Translations under genes and position numbers: made by a program
NCBI RefSeq assembly: GCF_000801315.1
Contig: NZ_CP010054.1
Location: 1,612,001-1,676,000, forward strand
DNA: 64,000 bases
Direction of reading: 5' to 3'
Origin: Hymenobacter sp. DG25B
GTDB lineage: Bacteria; Bacteroidota; Bacteroidia; Cytophagales; Hymenobacteraceae
In this document: piece after piece, positions 35,963-43,350 of the stretch
Position numbering within the stretch: the stretch's first letter is position 1
How the letters are laid out: each line of letters opens with the position of its first letter
The notes under the pieces: model-generated
The model's database searches: none
Told to the model about the DNA's origin: nothing
What the model saw: the letters and a program-made list of their open reading frames with translations, nothing else

Positions 35963-36097
35963 AGGAAAAAAGTTAGAATGTTAAGTTCGGGGCTAAACTA
36001 CGGAGGGGTTCCGTTAGTTTAAATAGGAAGGCCAAATGTAGCCCGTAACGCCAACTTTGTGGGGCGCACCGCGGCTTAAAGTCAAAGCTGCGAAAGT

Positions 36098-36130
36098 TTT
36101 GGGCTACGCAACGGTCGTTACCTATATTTG
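36098..36130 (+). promoter_or_regulatory. Bacteroidota-type promoter of the aconitase gene
   Basis: TTTG (36098-36101) is followed after 21 bases by TATATTTG (36123-36130), an exact match to TTTG-N19-21-TAnnTTTG. Transcription would start about 40 bases before the ATG at 36179. Confidence 0.8.
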
Positions 36131-36178
36131 CGTACCCTTTCGGGGGCGCTTTCCCTCTACACTTTTTCCCTTTTCGTT

Positions 36179-38461
36179 ATGGCGTTTGACTTAGAAATGA
36201 TTCAGGCCGTGTACGCCGGCATGGGCGCGCGCATTGAGGCCGCCCGCGCTGCTGTTGGCCGCCCGCTCACTTTGACTGAGAAAATTCTGTACGCTCACCT
36301 CTACGGTGGCCAGGTAACTCAGGCCTTCGAGCGGGGCGTTTCCTACGTCGATTTCGCCCCCGACCGTGTTGCTATGCAGGATGCTACGGCCCAGATGGCG
36401 CTGTTGCAATTCATGCAGGCCGGCAAGCCTAAAGTAGCCGTGCCCAGCACCGTGCATTGTGACCACCTCATTCAGGCCCAGAACGGTGCCGCCGAAGACC
36501 TGGCCGTGGCCAACGCCGAAAACAAGGAAGTTTATGACTTCCTGGCTTCGGTTTCCAACAAATACGGCATCGGCTTCTGGAAGCCTGGCGCCGGTATTAT
36601 TCACCAGGTAGTACTCGAGAATTACGCCTTCCCCGGCGGTATGATGATTGGTACCGACTCCCACACGCCCAACGCGGGTGGTCTGGGTATGGTGGCTATT
36701 GGCGTAGGCGGTGCCGATGCCGTGGACGTAATGGCCGGCATGGCCTGGGAACTGAAATTCCCCAAAGTAATTGGCGTAAAGCTCACCGGTAAGATGAGCG
36801 GCTGGACCTCGGCCAAAGACGTTATCCTGAAAGTAGCTGGCATCCTGACCGTGAAAGGTGGCACCGGCGCTATCGTAGAATACTTCGGCGACGGCGCCGA
36901 GAGCATGTCGTGCACCGGCAAGGCTACCATCTGCAACATGGGTGCTGAAATTGGCGCTACCACCTCGGTATTTGCCTATGATGAAAGCATGGCCACGTAC
37001 CTGCGCGGTACCAGCCGCGGCGAAATTGCCGACCTGGCTGCCGGCGTAGCCCAGCACCTACGCGCCGATGACGAGGTATTCGCTGACCCTTCCAAGTATT
37101 ACGATCAGCTGATCGAAATTAACCTGGATGAGCTGGAGCCCCACGTAAACGGCCCTTTCACGCCGGACGCTGCCTGGCCTATCTCCCAGTTTGCAGCCGC
37201 AGTGCGTGAGCACGGCTGGCCCGAGAAACTGGAAGTGGGTCTGATTGGATCGTGCACCAACTCTTCCTACGAAGACATTACCCGCGCCGCCAGCATTGCC
37301 AAGCAGGCTGTAGATAAAGGCCTGGCCGTAAACGCGGAGTTCACCGTAACACCCGGCTCGGAGCTGGTGCGCTACACCGTGCAGCGCGACGGTTTGCTGG
37401 ACACCTTCGCTCAGATGGGCGGCGTGGTGCTGGCCAATGCCTGCGGTCCGTGCATCGGCCAGTGGGCCCGCCACACCGACGACCCCAAGCGCAAGAACTC
37501 CATCATCACCTCGTTCAACCGCAACTTCGCCAAGCGCAACGACGGCAACCCGAACACGCACGCTTTCGTGGCCTCGCCCGAAATCGTAACGGCCTTCGCT
37601 ATTGCTGGTGATTTGACCTTCAACCCCCTCACCGACACGCTGACGACCAAAGACGGCCAGCAGGTGAAGCTGGACGAGCCCCGCGGCGTGGAAATGCCAC
37701 CCCAGGGCTACGCCGTAGAAGATGCCGGCTTCCAGGCCCCCGTAGCCGATGGCTCGGGTGTGCAGGTAGTGGTAGATCCTTCTTCTGACCGCCTGGAGCT
37801 GCTGGAGCCCTTCAAGGCCTGGGAAGGCACTGACCTCATGGGTTTGCGCCTGCTCATCAAAGCCCAGGGTAAGTGCACCACCGACCATATTTCCATGGCC
37901 GGCCCGTGGCTGAAATACCGCGGCCACCTGGACAACATCTCCAATAACATGCTCATTGGCGCCACCAACTGCTTCAACGGCGAAGCCAACAAGGTGCGCG
38001 ACTATGTTTCGCAGGGTGTTACCTACACCACCGTTCCTCAGGCGGCCCGTAACTACAAGTCGATGGGCATTGGAACGGTAGTAGTGGGCGATGAGAACTA
38101 CGGCGAAGGCTCTTCGCGGGAGCACGCCGCCATGGAGCCCCGCCACCTGGGTGTGCGCGCCATCATTGTGAAGTCGTTTGCCCGGATTCACGAGACTAAC
38201 CTGAAGAAGCAGGGTATGCTGGGCCTCACCTTCGCCAACAAGGCCGACTACGACCTGGTTGAGGAAGGCGACACCATCGACATCATCGGCCTGACGGACT
38301 TCCAGCCCGGCAAGCCCCTGCAGGCCCGCCTGCACCACGAAGACGGCGACACCGACCTCATCACCCTGAACCACACGTACAACGAAGGTCAGATTGAGTG
38401 GTTTAAAGCCGGCTCCGCGCTGAACCTGATTCGTTTGAAAGAATCGGGCATGGCGGTGTAA
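36179..38461 (+). CDS. Aconitate hydratase, mitochondrial-type
   Basis: This enzyme interconverts citrate and isocitrate in the TCA cycle through a [4Fe-4S] cluster. The 760-residue protein has the N-terminal [10 protein letters not shown] segment, the cluster-ligand Cys in [10 protein letters not shown] and the Cys pair in ACGPCIGQW. It also has [11 protein letters not shown] and [13 protein letters not shown] (substrate and cluster His/Arg), and the C-terminal swivel domain with [17 protein letters not shown]. The sequence follows the mitochondrial (AcnA-like) order rather than AcnB. The ATG at 36179 gives [15 protein letters not shown]. Confidence 0.97.
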   Translation: MAFDLEMIQAVYAGMGARIEAARAAVGRPLTLTEKILYAHLYGGQVTQAFERGVSYVDFAPDRVAMQDATAQMALLQFMQAGKPKVAVPSTVHCDHLIQAQNGAAEDLAVANAENKEVYDFLASVSNKYGIGFWKPGAGIIHQVVLENYAFPGGMMIGTDSHTPNAGGLGMVAIGVGGADAVDVMAGMAWELKFPKVIGVKLTGKMSGWTSAKDVILKVAGILTVKGGTGAIVEYFGDGAESMSCTGKATICNMGAEIGATTSVFAYDESMATYLRGTSRGEIADLAAGVAQHLRADDEVFADPSKYYDQLIEINLDELEPHVNGPFTPDAAWPISQFAAAVREHGWPEKLEVGLIGSCTNSSYEDITRAASIAKQAVDKGLAVNAEFTVTPGSELVRYTVQRDGLLDTFAQMGGVVLANACGPCIGQWARHTDDPKRKNSIITSFNRNFAKRNDGNPNTHAFVASPEIVTAFAIAGDLTFNPLTDTLTTKDGQQVKLDEPRGVEMPPQGYAVEDAGFQAPVADGSGVQVVVDPSSDRLELLEPFKAWEGTDLMGLRLLIKAQGKCTTDHISMAGPWLKYRGHLDNISNNMLIGATNCFNGEANKVRDYVSQGVTYTTVPQAARNYKSMGIGTVVVGDENYGEGSSREHAAMEPRHLGVRAIIVKSFARIHETNLKKQGMLGLTFANKADYDLVEEGDTIDIIGLTDFQPGKPLQARLHHEDGDTDLITLNHTYNEGQIEWFKAGSALNLIRLKESGMAV

Positions 38462-38481
38462 TGACCTAATTGCCGCTAAGT

Positions 38482-38519
38482 AAAAAGGCCGCTTTCCTGT
38501 TAAGGAAAGCGGCCTTTTT
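38482..38519 (+). terminator. Terminator after aconitase
   Basis: AAAAAGGCCGCTTTCC and GGAAAGCGGCCTTTTT are perfect arms around TGTTAA, with a T-run. Confidence 0.93.
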
Positions 38520-38641
38520 CATTGCCTTTTCTCTATATTCAGGAAGGCTTACCGCAATGCGCCGGGGAAGTAGGCTCTGCGCCCTTTCCGCGAGGGGCCG
38601 GGCTGGTATTCAAGCATCTGGTACTGTATAGCCCTTGCCGT

Positions 38642-39196
38642 ATGAAAAGAAGAAAATTCATTCTCGCCTCCGCTGCAGGCCTGCCTTTTCTGACAACTGG
38701 GTTTGCCTGGGGCCAGAACAGGGCTAAAGGGTTTAAAGCCAAAGCCGGAGAAGGGCGCCTGCACGGGCACATTCTGCTGAAGGGCGTCAACGCCAACCTT
38801 ATTGATGTGAAAGTATCGGGTAAGGATACCAATGGCGCGCTGGCCATTTTTGAGCAAACCAGCCAGTCGCAGGGGCGGGGCACGCCATTGCACGTGCATC
38901 CGTTGCAGGATGAAGTATTCTACGTGCTGGAAGGGAATTACTTTTTCCAGGTAGGCGAAGATAAATTCCGGCTGGCGGCCGGGGATAGTATCTTTTTGCC
39001 CCGCAAGGTGCCACACTCCTGGATTCAGCTAAGTGAGCGGGGAAAAATGACCGTTACCCTGCAACCCGCCGGCAAGCTGGAGGAGTTCTTTGTGGCTATG
39101 GCCGCTCTGGATCATACGCCTACTGCCGAGGAGCTTGCCCGCCTTTTTGCGGCGCACGAAATGCAGGTGCTGGGCCCGCCGGTAACGCCTGATTAA
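38642..39196 (+). CDS. Exported cupin-domain protein
   Basis: The 184-residue product has a twin-arginine-like signal (MKRRKFILASAAGLPFLTTG). A single cupin domain follows, with LHVHPLQDEVFYVLEG (metal His motif) and RKVPHSWIQL. This is the G(X)5HXH(X)3-4E(X)6G and second-motif pattern of metal-binding cupins. It could be a dioxygenase, isomerase or a plain metal or sugar binding protein. The ATG at 38642 fits the signal, whereas the frame reaching back to 38522 overlaps the terminator region. It stands alone. Confidence 0.85.
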   Translation: MKRRKFILASAAGLPFLTTGFAWGQNRAKGFKAKAGEGRLHGHILLKGVNANLIDVKVSGKDTNGALAIFEQTSQSQGRGTPLHVHPLQDEVFYVLEGNYFFQVGEDKFRLAAGDSIFLPRKVPHSWIQLSERGKMTVTLQPAGKLEEFFVAMAALDHTPTAEELARLFAAHEMQVLGPPVTPD

Positions 39197-39232
39197 GTAT
39201 TTCAGAAATGGGGTAAACTATAGCTCCAAGTG

Positions 39233-39661
39233 TTACCGAACCTGCTCGCGCGTGAGCACTGCCTGTTGCTGGCGGGTATGTCGGGGCCGTTGCACCAAGT
39301 AATAATAGGCTAATATCAGCAACCCCGCCACAAAGGGCACCAGCGCCAGGTGCTTGCCCGTAATGCCGGGCGCAAACAGCTGGGTGTCAAAGCCGAAGAA
39401 CTCACTGATCATCCAGTAGGAGTTGGCGGCTATCCAGAGCACGATGGCCACGTTGTGCGCCCACTCCGAGGCCACGTGGCGGGTGCGCCAGGCTATAACC
39501 ACGGCAATAACCAGCGTCGGCGCAATCATGAGCAGGCCCAGGGGTTTCCAGACCATGCACCAGCTTACATCTTTCAGGAGCCAAAAGACGATGTGCATGT
39601 TCTCCATGCGCCGGTACGAGGCCGGAATTCGGTAGTCGGATTCAGGAAGATGGGCGGGCAT
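39233..39661 (-). CDS. Conserved membrane protein, function unknown
   Basis: The 142-residue product has three clear transmembrane helices (LGLLMIAPTLVIAVVIAW, VAIVLWIAANSYWMISEF and LVPFVAGLLILAYYYLV) after an N-terminal amphipathic stretch with two Trp residues. The last helix is followed by a basic cytoplasmic tail (QRPRHTRQQQ). I do not recognise the family. The start at the ATG at 39661 (MPAHLPESDYRIP) gives a compact protein; a longer frame would overlap the divergent hydrolase gene's upstream region. Confidence 0.7.
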   Translation of the reverse strand: MPAHLPESDYRIPASYRRMENMHIVFWLLKDVSWCMVWKPLGLLMIAPTLVIAVVIAWRTRHVASEWAHNVAIVLWIAANSYWMISEFFGFDTQLFAPGITGKHLALVPFVAGLLILAYYYLVQRPRHTRQQQAVLTREQVR

Positions 39662-39718
39662 TGTTACTGGAAAAAAGACTTTCAAATGTAAAGCCCCTGT
39701 GCCTATTTGCGGGTTGCT

Positions 39719-40252
39719 ATGCCTACTATTTTCACGCATGCGGCCGTTGCCGTTGGCTTGGGCCGCAGCCTGACTACCGCCCGGCAACCCGCCGGCTTTT
39801 GGTGGCTCACGGCCCTGGCGGCCATCCTGCCGGATTTCGATGCTATTACCTTTAAGCTGGGCATTGCCTACGCCAGCATGTGGGGGCATCGGGGCTTCAC
39901 GCACTCAGTGGTTTTCGCGGTACTGGTGGGCATTTGTCTAACCTGGCTAACGCCGGGGCGCTGGCGCGGTGGGTGGAGCCGGGTGGCCCTGACGGGCTGG
40001 TTTGTAGCCGCAACGGTTTCGCACCCGTTGCTGGATATGCTTACCAATGGCGGCCTGGGGGTGGCTTTGCTGGCGCCATTCGGCGGGGAGCGATTTTTCT
40101 GGCCCTGGCGGCCCGTGCGCGTCTCGCCGGTAGGTGGGGGCTTCTTTTCCGGGCGCGGCGCGGCTACTTTACTGAGTGAGCTGCGGTGGCTATGGCTGCC
40201 CACCGGGTTGGTGCTGGCTGCCGCGCTTACCCGGCGCCGTTCTGCCCGCTAA
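39719..40252 (+). CDS. Membrane-bound metal-dependent hydrolase (YdjM/DUF457-type)
   Basis: The 177-residue inner-membrane protein has conserved histidines in MPTIFTHAAVAVGLG, the metal-binding LPDFDAI, WGHRGFTHSVVF and SHPLLDML, and four or five hydrophobic helices. This is the pattern of the YdjM/LexA-regulated membrane hydrolase family, proposed to cleave phosphoester-type substrates using a metal; the substrate is unknown. The ATG at 39719 is the natural start, 12 bases after a possible TTG. The next gene follows 61 bases later. Confidence 0.87.
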   Translation: MPTIFTHAAVAVGLGRSLTTARQPAGFWWLTALAAILPDFDAITFKLGIAYASMWGHRGFTHSVVFAVLVGICLTWLTPGRWRGGWSRVALTGWFVAATVSHPLLDMLTNGGLGVALLAPFGGERFFWPWRPVRVSPVGGGFFSGRGAATLLSELRWLWLPTGLVLAAALTRRRSAR

Positions 40253-40313
40253 AGCAACTTCCCGCCCCGTTTACGTATGAGGGCTACCTTTTTGCTTTAC
40301 CTTTTTGCTTTCT

Positions 40314-41003
40314 ATGCCAAACGCCCTGAAGACTGTTTTGAAAAGTGCCGCCTGGGCGGGTGGCGGAATATTTGGGGCTTTGGCCGTATATCTGGTGGGG
40401 TCTGCGGCGCTTTCCATGGTGCCAGTTGGCCAGCAGAGCCAGCCCTCTGAGGGCGCCATTGAGGCGTATATTCTCTCCAACGGCGTGCATACCGATATTG
40501 TAGTGCCCGTGCGCACCGCTCAGATAGACTGGAGCGAGCTGCTGCCCTACGCCGATACGCCCGCCGCCGACACCACCATGAACTACCTGGGCTTTGGTTG
40601 GGGCGACAAGGGCTTTTACCTGGATACGCCCACCTGGTCGCAGCTCAAAGTAAGCACAGCCTTTAAGGCCATGTTCTGGCTGGGCACCTCGGCCATGCAC
40701 ACCACCTATTACCACCAGCCCACAGAAAACGACAAGTGCGTTAAAATCTATCTGACGCCCGAGGAGTACAGCCGCCTGATTACCTTCATCAAAGACAGTT
40801 TCGCCTACGATGCGGCCGGACGGGTGCAGCACATTGAGGGCCACAACTACGGCCTGAACGATACCTTCTACGACGCCCGCCGCACCTACAACCTGTTCTA
40901 TACCTGCAACACCTGGGCCAACGACGCCCTGAAAGCCAGCGGCCAGAAAGCCAGCCTCTGGACGCCCGCCGATACCGGCATTTTCTACCAGTACGGCCGC
41001 TAG
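40314..41003 (+). CDS. TIGR02117/DUF2459-family membrane-anchored protein
   Basis: The 229-residue product has an N-terminal membrane helix (about 8-36). An extracytoplasmic domain follows with SNGVHTDIVVPVRT, WGDKGFYLDTPTW and YNLFYTCNTWANDALKASG. This matches the TIGR02117 family, whose conserved His and Cys residues suggest a hydrolase-like fold; the activity is not known. The ATG at 40314 is preferred to a TTG 9 bases upstream. It may be co-transcribed with the preceding hydrolase gene. Confidence 0.85.
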   Translation: MPNALKTVLKSAAWAGGGIFGALAVYLVGSAALSMVPVGQQSQPSEGAIEAYILSNGVHTDIVVPVRTAQIDWSELLPYADTPAADTTMNYLGFGWGDKGFYLDTPTWSQLKVSTAFKAMFWLGTSAMHTTYYHQPTENDKCVKIYLTPEEYSRLITFIKDSFAYDAAGRVQHIEGHNYGLNDTFYDARRTYNLFYTCNTWANDALKASGQKASLWTPADTGIFYQYGR

Positions 41004-41039
41004 AGCCAGCAGCACAGGCTGGTGGACTAAAAGGAAATA

Positions 41040-41094
41040 AAAAGCCCGACTGTAGCTGCCGGGAAAGCAGACTACAGCCGGGAATAAGGGGTGG
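41040..41094. terminator. Imperfect hairpin between convergent genes
   Basis: CCCGACTGTAG and CTACAGCCGGG can pair, with a 14-17 base loop, and AAAA precedes the left arm. Weak T-run. Confidence 0.4.
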
Positions 41095-41112
41095 GCGAAA
41101 ACGACTAACCGG

Positions 41113-41361
41113 TTAATTCAGCCACACATCGGCCACGGGCTCAAAGCGCCGGGCGGCAAAAGCACCATACGGCGCCTCCACATAAAACCCGAGGATATGC
41201 ACCTGGGGCTGGCCGGTGTGGGCGTTGGGTAAGGTACGAACCGGGTAAACCCGGCCATCCTCTGGCCACTCGCCCACATAGTTAGCAGGACGACGAGTGG
41301 CATCTACGCAGCGGGCAAACTGCTGGACCGGAAGCGGAACGGGAAGCTTTACTTTCGACAT
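41113..41361 (-). CDS. Small hypothetical protein
   Basis: The 82-residue product has no signal peptide or membrane segment and should be cytoplasmic. It includes short aromatic and Pro-rich segments (GEWPEDGRVYPVR, HILGFYVEAPYGAF) that read as a small beta domain. The start is the ATG at 41361, two codons inside a possible TTG. I do not recognise the family. It is divergent from the umuD gene across a 219-base AT-rich region. Confidence 0.6.
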   Translation of the reverse strand: MSKVKLPVPLPVQQFARCVDATRRPANYVGEWPEDGRVYPVRTLPNAHTGQPQVHILGFYVEAPYGAFAARRFEPVADVWLN

Positions 41362-41528
41362 ATCCAAAGATACAGATATTTGAGATAACTAAAAAGTTTA
41401 GCCTAAATTTTTATATGATTTTTCGGGTTAAATAATGCTTTTAATGTGGTTTTAATAGAACTTATAAAATTTTGGCATTGCATGGATAATTGATAAGTCT
41501 TTACATACGAAACCGGGTGATTTGTGGA

Positions 41529-41549
41529 TTTGCTAAATTAATTAGTAAA
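41529..41549. promoter_or_regulatory. Palindromic operator candidate upstream of umuD
   Basis: TTTGCTAAATTAATTAGTAAA is a near-perfect 21-base palindrome (TTT.CTAA..TTAG.AAA pairing, three mismatched positions), 32 bases before the umuD ATG. In a position where SOS genes carry a repressor site, this may be a LexA-type operator of this lineage. Confidence 0.5.
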
Positions 41550-41580
41550 TAGCAGCCGTCAAGCATTAACCTACCCCGGC

Positions 41581-42021
41581 ATGAGTCTGCTGCATCTATA
41601 CCGTTTGCCCGATAAGCCCTGGCCGCTACAGCTGCCGGTCATTGGCAGCACGCTTTCGGCGGGTTTCCCTTCTCCCGCCGACGACCACCTCGACCCGCCC
41701 CTCGACCTAAACCGCCACCTGTTCCGGCACCCGGCCGCCACCTTTCTGGCCCGGGTGCGCGGCAACTCCATGCTGGAAGCCGGCATTCATGATGGCGACC
41801 TGATTGCCATTGACCGCGCACTCACGCCCCGCGACGGGCACGTGGTAGTAGCCGTGGTAGAGGGCGAGTATACCATTAAGCGCCTGCGGCAGGAGGGCCC
41901 GCGCTTGTGGCTGGAGCCCGCCAATGCCCACTACCAAAACGTGGAAATAACCGGCGACATGAGCTTTACCGTGCGCGGGGTAGTCACGCACGTCATTCAC
42001 GCCCTGCCACCCACCTGCTGA
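41581..42021 (+). CDS. umuD: UmuD-like self-cleaving peptidase (S24)
   Basis: The 146-residue protein is the accessory subunit of a DNA polymerase V-type lesion bypass enzyme; after RecA-stimulated self-cleavage it activates the polymerase subunit. The catalytic Ser is in [11 protein letters not shown] and the Lys in EYTIKRL, the Ser-Lys dyad of the LexA/UmuD family. The likely cleavage site is in [11 protein letters not shown] (Ala-Gly about residues 27-28). No DNA-binding domain is present, which fits UmuD, not LexA. umuC follows after 13 bases. Confidence 0.92.
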   Translation: MSLLHLYRLPDKPWPLQLPVIGSTLSAGFPSPADDHLDPPLDLNRHLFRHPAATFLARVRGNSMLEAGIHDGDLIAIDRALTPRDGHVVVAVVEGEYTIKRLRQEGPRLWLEPANAHYQNVEITGDMSFTVRGVVTHVIHALPPTC

Positions 42022-42034
42022 GTTTTCCTGGCCT

Positions 42035-43330
42035 ATGTTTGCTCTGGTTGATTGCAACAACTTCTATGTGTCCTGCGAGCGGGTATTTCAGCCGCAGCTG
42101 GAGGGCGTGCCCGTGGTAGTGCTCAGCAACAACGACGGCTGCCTGATAGCCCGCTCCGACGAAGCCAAGAACCTGGGGTTTGCAATGGGCGAGCCATACT
42201 ATCAGGCGCGGGCCCGGCTGCAGGAGCACCATGTAGAGGTATTTTCCTCCAATTATCCGCTCTATGGTGATATGAGCCGGCGCGTCACGCAGGTGCTGAC
42301 CCAGTTTTCGCCCGAGGTAGAAGTGTATTCCATTGATGAGTCGTTTCTGGACCTGAGCGGGCAGCTCTATCTGTTCCCGGATCTGGCCGACTGTGCTGCG
42401 GCCGTGCGCGCCGCCGTGCGCCAGCAAACCGGTATTCCGGTCTGTGTGGGCGTAGCGCCCACCAAAACCCTGGCTAAGCTGGCCAATCGTTTAGCCCGCC
42501 ATACCTCTACGGGGGTGCTGGTGCTGAACACGCCCGAGCAGCGCGCCGCGGCCCTGGCCGCTACGCCGGTAGAGAAGATATGGGGCATTGGCCGCCGCTA
42601 CGCGCCCAAGCTGCTGGCCCAGAACATTCAGACCGCCGCCGATTTAGTGGCTATGCCCGAAGCCTGGGCCCGGCGGCACCTGGGCGGGGTAGTGGGCGTG
42701 CGCCTCTGGCGGGAGCTGCGCGGCGAAGTGTGCCTGGCGCTGCATGCCGGCGGGGGAGAAGAGGCCACTGCTGCCCCGGTGCGCCACAGCGTAACCTGTA
42801 CCCGCTCTTTTGGTCGGCCGCAAACCGGGCTGGGGCCGCTGGCCGAGGCCATGGCTATGTTTGTGGAGCGGGCCGCCGAGCGCCTTCGCCGGCAAGGGCT
42901 GTCGGCGCATCTGCTCACCATTATTCTGGGTACAAACCGGTTTACGGCTGGCGGGCCGCACACCCAAACCCTGGTGCTACCCCTCACTACGGCTACTAAT
43001 GATACCGCTGCCCTTACCAAAACCGCCCTGCGTGCGCTGCGCCAGCTGCGACAGGCGGGCGTAGCCTACCAGCGAGCTGGGGTGCTATTGAGTGGGCTGG
43101 AGCCGGCCGGGTGTGCACAGCTGGATTTATTCGGGGCCTCCGCCAAAGACCAGGAGCAGCGCCAGCAGCTGATGGCTACCCTGGACGGGCTAAACCAGCG
43201 TTTTGGGCGCAGCATGGTGCAGCTGGCCGCAGCAGGCACTGCCCAAAGCCGGCAGGTCTGGGGCGGGCGGCAGGCCCGCCGCTCTCCGGCCTTCACTACC
43301 AGCTGGGATGAGCTTTGGACGGTTGGCTAA
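42035..43330 (+). CDS. umuC: UmuC-like Y-family DNA polymerase
   Basis: The 431-residue translesion polymerase has the N-terminal metal Asp in [16 protein letters not shown] and the palm motif [13 protein letters not shown] with the second and third acidic ligands. It also has the helix-hairpin-helix region [12 protein letters not shown] and the little-finger domain ([14 protein letters not shown]). All catalytic residues are intact and the length is typical of UmuC. It is 13 bases after umuD. Its stop codon lies inside a hairpin shared with the convergent protease gene. Confidence 0.95.
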   Translation: MFALVDCNNFYVSCERVFQPQLEGVPVVVLSNNDGCLIARSDEAKNLGFAMGEPYYQARARLQEHHVEVFSSNYPLYGDMSRRVTQVLTQFSPEVEVYSIDESFLDLSGQLYLFPDLADCAAAVRAAVRQQTGIPVCVGVAPTKTLAKLANRLARHTSTGVLVLNTPEQRAAALAATPVEKIWGIGRRYAPKLLAQNIQTAADLVAMPEAWARRHLGGVVGVRLWRELRGEVCLALHAGGGEEATAAPVRHSVTCTRSFGRPQTGLGPLAEAMAMFVERAAERLRRQGLSAHLLTIILGTNRFTAGGPHTQTLVLPLTTATNDTAALTKTALRALRQLRQAGVAYQRAGVLLSGLEPAGCAQLDLFGASAKDQEQRQQLMATLDGLNQRFGRSMVQLAAAGTAQSRQVWGGRQARRSPAFTTSWDELWTVG

Positions 43331-43350
43331 CCCAGACTATGGTTGGGTTA
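43328..43350. terminator. Hairpin overlapping the ends of umuC and the convergent protease gene
   Basis: TAACCCA (43328-43334) pairs with TGGGTTA (43344-43350). The left arm contains the umuC stop and the right arm lies within the 3' codons of the protease gene; the loop holds the protease stop. Confidence 0.5.
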
